From positions 61,220 through 125,219 of the forward strand of contig PMUI01000085.1 in NCBI GenBank assembly GCA_003166955.1: 64,000 bases of DNA, in the 5' to 3' direction. Made by a program: the position numbers and the translations under genes. The DNA comes from Acidobacterium sp. GTDB lineage: Bacteria > Acidobacteriota > Terriglobia > Terriglobales > Acidobacteriaceae. The notes below the pieces were generated by a model. That model did not search any database and was not told the DNA's origin. It worked only from the letters and a program-made list of their open reading frames with translations. Shown one piece after another: positions 20,058 through 28,540 of this stretch (position 1 is the first letter of the stretch; every line of letters begins with the position of its first letter).

Positions 20058-20794
20058 CAATTCAGGTTGTTTTGGCGGATGACGAAATTCTGGCACGGCA
20101 GAGACTGCGCCTGCTGCTGCGCGAGCAGGCAGACTGCGAAGTGGTGGGGGAATGCGCCACCGCTGCGGAAACCATCGAACTGGTGCGGACGGCGCATCCC
20201 GATCTGGTATTCCTCGACGTTCGCATGCCGGATATGGATGGGTTTGACGTGGTCGACGCGCTTTCGGCGGAGAAAGGATTCACCATGCCGTGCATTGTGT
20301 TTACGACGGCGTACGACCAATACGCGGTGCGCGCATTTGAGGTCCATGCAGTGGACTATCTGCTGAAGCCGTTTGCGCCCGAGCGATTGTGGAGGACACT
20401 GCAGCGCATTCGGGAACGCGGCGGCGCAGAGACGGGCGAGGCGGAGGAGCGCGGTGGGATACGATACGCGAGCAGAATCGTATTCAAATCGAAGGGGCGC
20501 ATTGTCTTTCTGCCCGTGCCGGAAATTCGATGGATCGGCGCAGAGGAGAACTATGTGCGTATCTCCACAGCGGATGAGACGCATTTGTTGCGGGAGACCA
20601 TGGCTCATCTTGAGAAGCGTCTGGACCCGCATTTCTTCCTTCGAGTTCATCGTTCGTCGATCGTTAATCTGCAGCACGTGAAGGAAGTGCGGATGGAATC
20701 GGACGGCGATACCGCGGTAATCCTTCTCAATGGCGAGAAGGTTCCGATGAGCCGTAGTTACCGGGCTCGGATGCAGCGTCTGCTTCATTCGTAA
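20054..20794 (+). CDS. LytTR-family response regulator, partner of the upstream kinase
   Basis: A 246-residue regulator. The receiver domain (about 1-120) has LADDE, VFLDVRMPDMDG (phospho-acceptor Asp), FTTAYD and LLKPF. The LytTR domain (about 145-240) has IRWIGAEENYVRI, RVHRSSIVNL and VPMSRSY. The start was set at 20054 because it overlaps the kinase stop (ATGA) and gives a standard receiver start; the same frame is open far upstream but is antisense-like noise there. It is a close relative of the regulator at 16452. Confidence 0.94.
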   Translation: MTIQVVLADDEILARQRLRLLLREQADCEVVGECATAAETIELVRTAHPDLVFLDVRMPDMDGFDVVDALSAEKGFTMPCIVFTTAYDQYAVRAFEVHAVDYLLKPFAPERLWRTLQRIRERGGAETGEAEERGGIRYASRIVFKSKGRIVFLPVPEIRWIGAEENYVRISTADETHLLRETMAHLEKRLDPHFFLRVHRSSIVNLQHVKEVRMESDGDTAVILLNGEKVPMSRSYRARMQRLLHS

Positions 20795-21105
20795 CTGCGT
20801 TTCTGAATTCTGGATCGGCAGTTAGATGGGTTTAGCGCCATGATTCGTGCGGGCGATCCACTCAACCTGCACCGTATGCAATCCGTCCCACAGGTCCGGC
20901 GTTCCGTCCCCGAATACGAAAAGACGGAGGAATGGCAACATTTCTTCCGGTAACTGCACTGTGCCGATCGCAGGGGAGATTTGTGGGGAGCCGCATGGAC
21001 CGGAGTCGTCATAGCTGGATGGCTGCTTATCCCGGATGCCGATCTTCCGTCACAAAAGTCGCAGCTTTTCGGTTGCTTGGACTTGTGCTTGCTCGGTTGA
21101 CCAAC
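20795..21105. other. intergenic, possible upstream extension of next gene
   Basis: No RNA or repeat was seen. The frame of the next gene is open here, with an ATG at 20995 preceded by GGGGAG, so the next protein could start upstream of the position chosen. Confidence 0.4.
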
Positions 21106-21603
21106 ATGAGTACCCAGGCGATCGCAGTCGAGCGGAAGTTAACGAAGTATTTCAGGGGTCAGGATCTGACTCTCGGCGATCCCTATAACATTGCCATGCG
21201 CATCACGATCGATTCGGACGCCGCCCGCATCTTCGAGACCCTGACCCGGCCGGAATACCTCGAGACCTGGATGACCTTGCCGGGGAACGACGCAGATTGC
21301 TATGTGGTTGCGTGGAAGCAGACCGGCGGTTTTCGGCTGGATCACTACCGCCGCGGAAGGCGGGACGTGACGATCGGTGGAGAGTATCGCATCTGTCGCC
21401 GCCGAAAGATGCTTTTTACGTGGAGAATGAACGGAGATATTGCGGGACCGGAGACCCTGGTCTACATTGGCCTGCACGGCAACTTCACGAATACGATCCT
21501 CGAACTGCACCACAGAGGCATCTCGTCCGCTGCGGACTATGCGTGGCAACAGGAAATGTGGAACTGCTCACTGGATCGGCTCAGCCGCCTGTTCCAGCGG
21601 TGA
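21106..21603 (+). CDS. SRPBCC (START-like/AHSA1-like) domain protein
   Basis: A 165-residue protein whose central part resembles the SRPBCC ligand-binding fold (IDSDAARIFETLTRPEYLETWMTLP, then VTIGGEYRI and KMLFTWRMNG). Such domains bind hydrophobic ligands or act as Aha1-type partners. Nothing in the sequence shows the ligand. The ATG at 21106 begins the conserved part but has a weak ribosome-binding site; 20995 is the alternative. It stands alone, upstream of tRNA-Arg. Confidence 0.7.
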   Translation: MSTQAIAVERKLTKYFRGQDLTLGDPYNIAMRITIDSDAARIFETLTRPEYLETWMTLPGNDADCYVVAWKQTGGFRLDHYRRGRRDVTIGGEYRICRRRKMLFTWRMNGDIAGPETLVYIGLHGNFTNTILELHHRGISSAADYAWQQEMWNCSLDRLSRLFQR

Positions 21604-21711
21604 ATCGGCGGCAGTCAAATTTGATGGTCGCCGATGGCGTTCCCCAACTGGTTGGTGGCACGGGGCCGAATGCTACCCTGTTGGTATCGCACTCGCTCTG
21701 CAGGCAGGAGT

Positions 21712-21788
21712 GGCCCCGTAGCTCAGGTGGATAGAGCAGCAGTTTCCTAAACTGCGTGTCGGAAGTTCGAGTCTTCCCGGGGTCACCA
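21712..21788 (+). tRNA. tRNA-Arg(CCU)
   Basis: A full cloverleaf can be drawn. The acceptor stem GGCCCCG pairs with CGGGGTC (one G-U). The D arm is GCTC..GAGC. The anticodon arm gcagt/actgc encloses TTCCTAA, giving anticodon CCU. The T arm is ggaag/cttcc with TTCGAGT. Discriminator A and an encoded CCA end at 21788. The last 26 bases are repeated downstream at 21874. Confidence 0.96.
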
Positions 21789-21873
21789 TCGTTGTTTCTG
21801 GCGTGATGGCGAGGAGATCCTTCGCTGGCGCTCAGGATTTCGGCTGCGGGCTCAGACGCCCGCAAAGCGCCTC

Positions 21874-21899
21874 AAGTTCGAGTCTTCCCGGGGTCACCA
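21874..21899 (+). repeat. Direct repeat of tRNA-Arg 3' end, att-like
   Basis: These 26 bp are identical to the last 26 bp of tRNA-Arg (21763-21788), from the T arm to CCA, with 85 bp between the two copies. This is what a tRNA-targeting integrase leaves on the far side of an inserted element. No integrase gene lies between the copies. Confidence 0.8.
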
Positions 21900-21908
21900 G
21901 ATTCCCCT

Positions 21909-22085
21909 TTAATGTCCGGCGCGAACTTCGAAAAGCAGGAACGCGAGTGTCGCGACGACGACCAGGATGAACGCGAGCAGAAGTCCTCCGATGAGGAACT
22001 GCGCGGTGCGTTGCTCTTCGGGGCGCGGGCGCGTGATGCCGAAGGTATTGATGAAAGCTTCGGTGAGCCAGGCGAGGAGCTTCAT
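21909..22085 (-). CDS. Small single-pass membrane protein
   Basis: A 58-residue protein read from the sequence on the minus strand. It starts MKLLAWLTEAFINTFG, has a charged stretch rich in Arg and Glu around residues 19-25, and one strong transmembrane helix (about 30-52; LIGGLLLAFILVVVATLAF). It lies 42 bp downstream of nusB on the same strand, so it is probably the last gene of the ribH-nusB operon. The family is not recognised. The hydrophobic profile and operon position support a real gene. Confidence 0.65.
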   Translation of the reverse strand: MKLLAWLTEAFINTFGITRPRPEEQRTAQFLIGGLLLAFILVVVATLAFLLFEVRAGH

Positions 22086-22127
22086 GGGGCGTGGTCAGAA
22101 TAGCGCGACGCGGGGATGGCCGTCAGA

Positions 22128-22544
22128 TCAGGTGCGTGTCTTTGCGATGGCGTCAAGGACGCCATTGAGGAAGTCGATCGACTCGGGAGCTGAGTAGCGG
22201 CGAGCGATTTCGAGCGCCTCGTCGATGACGATGGGTGCGGGCGTGCCAGGAAATCCGAGCAGCTCGGCGACGGCCATACGGAGCAGGTTGCGGTCGACGG
22301 CCGGCATGCGCTTGAGACTCCAGTTCTTCGAGTGCTGCTGGAGGAGGGTGTTGATTTCGTCTTCGCGGGACGTAGCCACGCGGAAAAGATCTTCTGCGAA
22401 GCCGCGGGTCCCGTCGTCAGCTTCCTCGCGCGCTTGCCAGAAAGTCTTACGGACTTCGTCGGGATTCTGGCGGCCGACATCGGCCTGGAAAAGCATCTGC
22501 ATGGCGAGTTCGCGGGATTTGCGGCGCTTGCCGACGAGCGTCAT
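22128..22544 (-). CDS. nusB: Transcription antitermination factor NusB
   Basis: A 138-residue all-helical protein of normal NusB length. The N-terminus KRRKSRELAMQMLFQAD and the C-terminal region (VDRNLLRMAVAELLG, PIVIDEALEIARRYS, FLNGVLDAIAK) match the family. NusB binds boxA RNA with NusE (S10) during rRNA transcription antitermination. Its start overlaps the stop of the upstream ribH fusion gene (ATGA), so the two are translationally coupled. The ribH-nusB order is common in bacteria. Confidence 0.96.
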   Translation of the reverse strand: MTLVGKRRKSRELAMQMLFQADVGRQNPDEVRKTFWQAREEADDGTRGFAEDLFRVATSREDEINTLLQQHSKNWSLKRMPAVDRNLLRMAVAELLGFPGTPAPIVIDEALEIARRYSAPESIDFLNGVLDAIAKTRT

Positions 22545-23437
22545 GCTGGCTGCTCCGCGGGGGTTGCGGCGATTTTTCGATGCAGCGAGGCCATTTCGAT
22601 GGCGGCGGCTGCAGCTTCGAATCCTTTATTGCCGTTTTTGAGGCCGGCGCGGTCGAGTGCCTGCTCGAGGGTTTCGCAAGTGAGGACGCCGAAGGCATGC
22701 GGGACACCGGTGTCCTGCTGCGACTGGCCGATGCCGCGCGCCACTTCGTTGTAGATGGCTTCGTAGTGGGCGGTTTCGCCGCGGATGAGACAGCCGAGGG
22801 TGATGAGGGCGTCGAATCGGTGCGTCTCGGCGAGCTGGCGGGCGGCAGCGGGAATCTCCCAGGAGCCGGGGACGCGGACGATCTCGATGCGGTCGCGGCG
22901 GGCGCCGCTGCGGAGAAGGCAGTCGAGCGCGCCCTGGAGGAGGCGGTCGGTGATGACGGCGTTCCAGCGGGCGACGACGATGGCGAAGGATATTGCTTCG
23001 GCGCTGAGGTCGCCTTCGAGGGCGATGGGCTTGCCGCAGAGTGGTTCCTGATGCTCCCAAAAGGCGACGGTGAAGCCAGGGACAGGCTGGACGGCGAAGA
23101 GCCGCGATTTCCAGTGTGTGTCTTCGATGGAAGTGATGCTGGTTCTGGCGGCGTCGGCGTTGGTTTCGAGCCAGCGGCGCGCCACCTGATGCAGCGCGTC
23201 GAGTGCCGTGACCTCGATCAGCAGATCGGTGTTCAGCGTGGGGAGTGTACCGTCGACGAATTCAAGATTGCCGAGGGGGGCCAGAAACGGGCGTCCTTTG
23301 CTGGCTGCGCCCTCGCGCGGCGGCGGTTCGTCCCAGCCGCGGCCCGGCTCAAAGCCCAGGGCAGAGAAAAAGCTCACCAGCTCGTTGAAGTGAGCCGGGG
23401 AGTCCACCGGGCGGATAAAGGTAATGCCCTTGATCAT
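22541..23437 (-). CDS. ribH: Lumazine synthase RibH fused to an N-terminal VOC-like domain
   Basis: A 298-residue protein. The C-terminal half (about 145-298) is 6,7-dimethyl-8-ribityllumazine synthase, the penultimate riboflavin step: FAIVVARWNAVITDRLL, VPGSWEIPAA, LGCLIRGETAHYEAI with the catalytic-type His, then GVLTCETLEQALDRAG and GNKGFEAA. The N-terminal half (about 1-130) resembles a glyoxalase/VOC domain (FFSALGFEPGRGW, LEFVDG, DLLIEV, PGFTVAFWEH). Normal RibH is about 155 residues. No Met or ribosome-binding site precedes the RibH part, so the fusion appears real. A VOC domain could bind a metal or ligand; its role here is unknown. Confidence 0.9.
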   Translation of the reverse strand: MIKGITFIRPVDSPAHFNELVSFFSALGFEPGRGWDEPPPREGAASKGRPFLAPLGNLEFVDGTLPTLNTDLLIEVTALDALHQVARRWLETNADAARTSITSIEDTHWKSRLFAVQPVPGFTVAFWEHQEPLCGKPIALEGDLSAEAISFAIVVARWNAVITDRLLQGALDCLLRSGARRDRIEIVRVPGSWEIPAAARQLAETHRFDALITLGCLIRGETAHYEAIYNEVARGIGQSQQDTGVPHAFGVLTCETLEQALDRAGLKNGNKGFEAAAAAIEMASLHRKIAATPAEQPA

Positions 23438-23504
23438 AGTTTGAGGGTATCAAGGACGTACGGTTCAGGGGGGCGCGCCACCGGCCGCATCTGCGAAGAA
23501 AAGC

Positions 23505-23544
23505 GAAGGCAGGAAAGCCGCCTGACTGCGGTCTCCCTGCCTTC
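23505..23544 (-). terminator. Possible terminator hairpin after hppA
   Basis: A perfect 9-bp inverted repeat (GAAGGCAGG / CCTGCCTTC) with a 22-base loop lies just downstream of the pyrophosphatase stop. It has no U tract, so the call is tentative. Confidence 0.4.
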
Positions 23545-23598
23545 CCGGTGCTTCGGTTTCCCACGAACTTTCAGCGCCAGTCAGCGCTCCGGTTCTCG

Positions 23599-26166
23599 CT
23601 AGGGCTGTTTGCTCCCGATCCGCATGCCGTAAAACGAGCGGTAGACGAAGAAGAAGGAGATGAGGAAGAAGACCGCCGCCAGCACGTGCGTCAACATGGG
23701 GCTGGAGGAAGACAATTTCACCGCTAACTCGACGGCGAGCAGGCCAAAGAGCGTTGTGAATTTGATGACCGGATTGAGAGCCACGGCGGCTGTGTCCTTG
23801 AAGGGATCGCCCACCAGGTCGCCCACCACCGTCGCCTCATGCAGCGGGGTTCCTTTTTCATGCAATTCGACTTCGACGATCTTCTTGGCGTTATCCCAGG
23901 CTCCTCCTGCGTCCGCCATAAAGATGGCCGCGTAGAGCCCGAACATGGCAATCGAGATCAGATAGCCGATGAAGAAGAAGGGATCCAGGAAAGCAAACGC
24001 CAGCGCGGCAAAAAACAGCGAGATGAAGATGGTGAGCATCCCGCTTTGCGCGTAACGGGTGCAAATGGCCACCACCTTCTTGCTGTCCTCGGTCGAAGCT
24101 TTGGCAGCTCCTTCAATCTTCATGTTTTTCTTGATGAATTCCACGGCACGGTAGGCGCCCGTGGTCACCGCCTGGGTGGAAGCGCCGGTGAACCAGTAAA
24201 TGACCGCACCACCCGTCACCAGGCCGAGCAGAAACGGAGCATGAAGCAGCGAGAGCTTGTCGACGTTAACGGTAAGCGAGTTGGTCAGCGCCATAATCGT
24301 GGCGAAGATCAGGGTGGTGGCGCCCACCACCGCCGTGCCGATCAGCACCGGCTTGGCGCTGGCCTTGAACGTATTGCCCGCACCGTCGGCCGCCTCCAGC
24401 ATCCTCTTGGCGCGCTCGAAATCCGCCTCCACGCCGTACTGCTTTTTCACTTCCTCCCGCACACCCGGCTCGGTTTCGATCAGCGACAGTTCGTAGATGG
24501 ACTGAGCATTGTCCGTTACCGGTCCAAAAGAATCGACCGCGATGGTCACCGGTCCCATGCCCAGGAAACCGAAAGCCACCAGGCCAAAGGCGAACATCGG
24601 TGCGGCCAGAATCACATTGTCGAATCCCAGGGTGCTCACCCCGTATCCCAGCGCCATTAAAAAGATGACCGCCAGGCCCAGGTAGTAAGCGGAATAACTC
24701 CCGGAGACAAACCCGGACAGGATGCCGAGAGCCGCTCCACCCTCCCTGGCCGACACGACCACCTCTTTCACGTGGCGGGACTCCGTGGAAGTAAATACCT
24801 TGACCAGCTCAGGAATGAGAGCGCCCGCCACCGTTCCGCAGGAAGTAATCGTCGCCAGTTTCCACCAGAGCGTCGGGTCTCCCCCCAAGGTCGAAAGCAG
24901 GATATAGGTGACCGGATAGGTGACGGCAATGGTCACGATGGAAGTGATCCAGACGAGCGAGGTGAGCGGTGCTTCGAAGTTAAATTGCTCCGCTTTGCCG
25001 AACCTCGCCCGGGCAATCTCCTCGTTGATGTAATAGCCCGCAACCGCGGCCACCAGCATGGCCACGCGAACCGCAAAAAGCCATACGAGTAACTGCACTC
25101 CTGTGACAGCACCTTTGGCGCCCAGAATGATGAATGCGATGAGCGCGACCTGGACCACGCCATAGGTCTCGAAACCGTCGGCCGTGGGACCGACCGAATC
25201 GCCGGCGTTGTCTCCGGTGCAGTCGGCAATCACACCCGGGTTGCGGGCATCGTCCTCTTTCACATGGAACACAATCTTCATCAGGTCGGCGCCGATGTCG
25301 GCAATCTTGGTGAAAATGCCGCCGGCCAGACGAAGCACGGCAGCGCCCAGCGATTCGCCGATGGCAAAGCCGATGAAACACGGCCCGGCATAGCTTCCCG
25401 GAACGAAGAGAATAATGCTGAACATCATCAGCAACTCGACGGAGATCAGCATCATGCCGATGCTCATGCCCGACTTCAGCGGAACGCCGAAGGCGCGATA
25501 TGCATTGCCGCCCAGCGAAGCCCAGGCGGAGCGTGAATTCGCCAGCGTATTCACCCGGATGCCGAACCACGCCACGCCATAGCTGCCCGCCATCCCCAGC
25601 ACGCTGAACGCGAGGATGATGATCACCCGCGCCGCGCTGAAGTGCAGCAATACAGCGAAATACGCCAAAATAACGACCGCAATGAAACACCACAGGAGGA
25701 GCAGGAACTTCCCCTGGTTGATCAGATAGGTTTTGCAGGTCTCCCAGATGATCTGCGACACGTCTTTCATCGCGCGGTGCGCCGGCAGGCCCTTTAGGTG
25801 AACGTACATAAAGAGGCCGAAAACCATGCCCAGAATGCAGGCCAGAGGCCCGAACATGAGCAGGCTGTGGCCGTTGAATCCCCAATAGTGAACCTGGCTC
25901 AAATCCGGAAGCTGCAGATTGGCTTCGCCCCCGGACGAATCCGCCGCAAAAGCCGCGCCCTGGCCGAGCAGCAGCAATGTGGCCATGGCGCCGGCGAATC
26001 TCGCCCAGCGCCGCGAAAATAAATTGCTCTTCATCCGCTCTCCTATGCTCTGCATGGTTGGAATGCCCGTGTCAGACGCGACCACTTCTCTCGTGAACAA
26101 CCACGCAACAGTGAGCGACAACACGCTCACGGCAAGGAAAAACCACACCCAGATGTTAACCGACAC
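23599..26166 (-). CDS. hppA: Membrane-bound ion-translocating pyrophosphatase
   Basis: An 855-residue polytopic protein with about 16 transmembrane helices. It couples pyrophosphate hydrolysis to H+ (or Na+) pumping. The pyrophosphate and Mg sites are visible: DIGADLMKIVFHVKEDDARN, then DCTGDNAGDSVGPTADGFE, and near the C-terminus ADAGGAWDNAKKIVE and VVGDLVGDPFKDT. The segment GNTFKA has Lys where K+-dependent enzymes have Ala, which suggests K+ independence. The DCTGDNAGDSVG variant belongs to a divergent branch, however, so ion specificity stays open. The protein is longer than typical (650-800), with an extended N-terminus and extra periplasmic sequence around residues 55-85. Confidence 0.95.
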   Translation of the reverse strand: MSVNIWVWFFLAVSVLSLTVAWLFTREVVASDTGIPTMQSIGERMKSNLFSRRWARFAGAMATLLLLGQGAAFAADSSGGEANLQLPDLSQVHYWGFNGHSLLMFGPLACILGMVFGLFMYVHLKGLPAHRAMKDVSQIIWETCKTYLINQGKFLLLLWCFIAVVILAYFAVLLHFSAARVIIILAFSVLGMAGSYGVAWFGIRVNTLANSRSAWASLGGNAYRAFGVPLKSGMSIGMMLISVELLMMFSIILFVPGSYAGPCFIGFAIGESLGAAVLRLAGGIFTKIADIGADLMKIVFHVKEDDARNPGVIADCTGDNAGDSVGPTADGFETYGVVQVALIAFIILGAKGAVTGVQLLVWLFAVRVAMLVAAVAGYYINEEIARARFGKAEQFNFEAPLTSLVWITSIVTIAVTYPVTYILLSTLGGDPTLWWKLATITSCGTVAGALIPELVKVFTSTESRHVKEVVVSAREGGAALGILSGFVSGSYSAYYLGLAVIFLMALGYGVSTLGFDNVILAAPMFAFGLVAFGFLGMGPVTIAVDSFGPVTDNAQSIYELSLIETEPGVREEVKKQYGVEADFERAKRMLEAADGAGNTFKASAKPVLIGTAVVGATTLIFATIMALTNSLTVNVDKLSLLHAPFLLGLVTGGAVIYWFTGASTQAVTTGAYRAVEFIKKNMKIEGAAKASTEDSKKVVAICTRYAQSGMLTIFISLFFAALAFAFLDPFFFIGYLISIAMFGLYAAIFMADAGGAWDNAKKIVEVELHEKGTPLHEATVVGDLVGDPFKDTAAVALNPVIKFTTLFGLLAVELAVKLSSSSPMLTHVLAAVFFLISFFFVYRSFYGMRIGSKQP

Positions 26167-26403
26167 ACGACCTCCACAAAGTTGGTCTTAAGCTCTCAGC
26201 GCTCGGTAGCCCGAGCGCGCTCAGGAACTGTAACACGTGAACCACAAAGCATAACAGGGGATGGATATTTTGGCATGTGAAAGGCAATACAGGCCTTAGC
26301 ACCAAAGTCAGGGTCACGGTACTACGGTTACTGGACGACCGGAAGGAGGCCCTTGAGAGACACGAATTTGGTGCAATGGCCGGGCCGCGCGATCAGGGCT
26401 CTT

Positions 26404-27051
26404 TTACCTCACCAGCACGACGTCAAGAAAACGCGGGCCGTGGACGCCACGAATGCGCGTCATTTCTATGTCGGCGGTTGCGGAAGGGCCGGAGATAAAG
26501 GTTAAAGGATGCGTTGCGTGAGGCAAGAGGCGGTCGAACGCTTCGGGAACGGTTTCGACGACCTGCTCGGCGCGGACGACGCAGAGATGGCGATCGGGGA
26601 CCAGGGTGAGGCGGCGCGCGCCTTCGCCGGGACCGTGGGTAAGGACGATGCTTCCGGTGAACGCAATGGCTACAGCGCACACGGTGACAACGCCGTCGCA
26701 GGCGTTTAGATCGTCGAGGCCGACGGCGTGCTCGGGGATGAAGGCGAAGTCGCGAGGGAGGAGCTCGGGCGGCAGGCTGTCGGCGGCGATGACTTTTTTC
26801 TGGTTGTGTTCTTGCAGAATCACGGCGATGGTCTGCCGAAGGGAATCGGCGTTGGTTTCGACGACGTGCGTGTCGTAATCGCGCAGACGATCAAGGAAGA
26901 GATCGAGGCGCGCTTCGGGAGTGAGCCGGCCGGCGCGGATGTAGGAACGCGGGATGGCGGCGTAATCGGCGGGGGGGGCGGGCGGCGCACTCGGGTCGGC
27001 GCTCAGGCTCGCGCGGATACGGTCGAGGATGGCGGCGCGGGCATCAGGCAT
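26404..27051 (-). CDS. lutC: Lactate utilization protein C (LUD domain)
   Basis: A 215-residue protein of the LutC/YkgG family with a LUD domain (about 60-215; GVVTVCAVAIAFTGSIVLTHGPGEGARRLTLVPDRHLCVV). It is the third member of the LutABC complex that oxidises L-lactate to pyruvate. It overlaps the lutB stop by 8 bp, the usual operon arrangement. No catalytic motif of its own is visible. Confidence 0.92.
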   Translation of the reverse strand: MPDARAAILDRIRASLSADPSAPPAPPADYAAIPRSYIRAGRLTPEARLDLFLDRLRDYDTHVVETNADSLRQTIAVILQEHNQKKVIAADSLPPELLPRDFAFIPEHAVGLDDLNACDGVVTVCAVAIAFTGSIVLTHGPGEGARRLTLVPDRHLCVVRAEQVVETVPEAFDRLLPHATHPLTFISGPSATADIEMTRIRGVHGPRFLDVVLVR

Positions 27052-28540
27052 GATCGTTCACGTCCTGGGCGAGTTTGCGCGCGGCGCGCAGGGGAGTCGA
27101 AGGACCTGGCATTGAACCGGTTTTTGCGCGGGCCTTCCACCATTCGCGGAAGGTTTGTTTAGGCAACTCGCGCAGGTCGCGAACGCGGGTCCAGTTGCCG
27201 AGGAGGCCGGGGAGGTTGCGCATCCAGCCGTGCGAGACCATCGGCCACTGCGCGATGCGGCCGAGGCGCTGCGCGGCTTCGAAGCGGGTTCTGCTGGTGA
27301 AGATGGCTGCGGCGGTTTTCATCGCCAGCGCTTCCGGGTCGAGGGCGGATTTTTGTTCGCGCACTACGCGGCCGCGGAGGTGAATGAGCACCTCGGGGAT
27401 ATTGATTTTCACCGGACAGACTTCGTAGCACGCGCCGCATAAAGTCGACGCGAAGGGGAGCGACTGCGCCTGCCGCATTTGTAACAGCTGCGGTGTCACA
27501 ATGGCGCCGATGGGGCCGGAGTAGCTCGATCCATAAGCGTGGCCGCCGGTCTGGCGATAGACGGGGCAGGTGTTGAGGCAGGCTCCGCAACGGATGCATT
27601 GCAGGGTCTGGCGCGACTCGGGGTCGGCGAGGATGCCGGTGCGGCCGTTATCGAGGAGGACGACGTGAAAATGCTGTGGGCCGTCGCCGTTGCGGACGCC
27701 GGTCCACAGCGAGTTGTAAGGATTCATCCGCTCGCCCGTCGCCGAACGCGGCAGCAGTTGGAGGAAGACTTCCATGTCCTCGAAGCGCGGGATGATCTTC
27801 TCGATGCCGGCGATGGAGATGAGCACGTTGGGCAGGGTGAGGCACATGCGGCCGTTGCCTTCGGACTCGACGATGCAGACGCTGCCGGTTTCCGCGACGA
27901 GGAAGTTCGCTCCGCTGACGCCGACTTTGACGCGGAGGAATTTCTCGCGGAGATAATGCCGCGCTGCCGCGGTTAGCTCTTCGGGGTCGTCGCCGAGGTC
28001 GGGCAGGTTCATGCGCTCGCGGAAGATTTGCCGGACCTGGCTGCGATTCTTGTGCACGGCGGGCGCGACGATGTGCGAGGACTTGTCGCCGCCGAGCTGG
28101 ACGATGACCTCGGCCAGGTCGGTTTCGTGCGCGCGGATGCCGGCATGATCGAGGGCTTCGTTGAGGCCGATCTCTTCCGAGGTCATGGTCTTGATCTTGA
28201 TGACCTCGGTGCCGCCGTATTGCTGCACCAGGCCGACGATGATGCGGTTGGCGTCGTCGGCGTCGCCGGCCCAGTGGACCTGACCGCCGGCCGCGGTACA
28301 GGCCTTCTCAAATTGCAACAGATACTGATCCAAATAGCGCAGCGTGTGCGCCTTGATGGCGCTGCCAGCGGTGCGCAGGTCCTGCCAGTCCGGCGTTCCT
28401 CCCACCACAATGCCACGCTTCGACTGGATCACGTCGGTGGCGTGGCGGACATTCTTGCGCAACTGCGCGTCTTCGAGCAGCGGCAGAGCCGCCTTCTGAA
28501 ACGACTGCGCGTGCTCGGCCTCGCTGACGCGGATGGTCAC
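27044..28540 (-). CDS. lutB: Lactate utilization iron-sulfur protein LutB
   Basis: A 498-residue protein. The LUD domain fills about residues 60-290. Two ferredoxin-type [4Fe-4S] motifs follow: CIRCGACLNTCPVYRQ and a second one including CGACYEVCPV, with ICxP-type spacing. A C-terminal DUF3390-like tail ends the protein. With LutA and LutC it forms the L-lactate oxidation system. The start is the GTG at 28540, which overlaps the lutA stop (GTGA) and gives the standard N-terminus; the frame is open upstream to 28654 inside lutA. Confidence 0.93.
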   Translation of the reverse strand: MTIRVSEAEHAQSFQKAALPLLEDAQLRKNVRHATDVIQSKRGIVVGGTPDWQDLRTAGSAIKAHTLRYLDQYLLQFEKACTAAGGQVHWAGDADDANRIIVGLVQQYGGTEVIKIKTMTSEEIGLNEALDHAGIRAHETDLAEVIVQLGGDKSSHIVAPAVHKNRSQVRQIFRERMNLPDLGDDPEELTAAARHYLREKFLRVKVGVSGANFLVAETGSVCIVESEGNGRMCLTLPNVLISIAGIEKIIPRFEDMEVFLQLLPRSATGERMNPYNSLWTGVRNGDGPQHFHVVLLDNGRTGILADPESRQTLQCIRCGACLNTCPVYRQTGGHAYGSSYSGPIGAIVTPQLLQMRQAQSLPFASTLCGACYEVCPVKINIPEVLIHLRGRVVREQKSALDPEALAMKTAAAIFTSRTRFEAAQRLGRIAQWPMVSHGWMRNLPGLLGNWTRVRDLRELPKQTFREWWKARAKTGSMPGPSTPLRAARKLAQDVNDHA

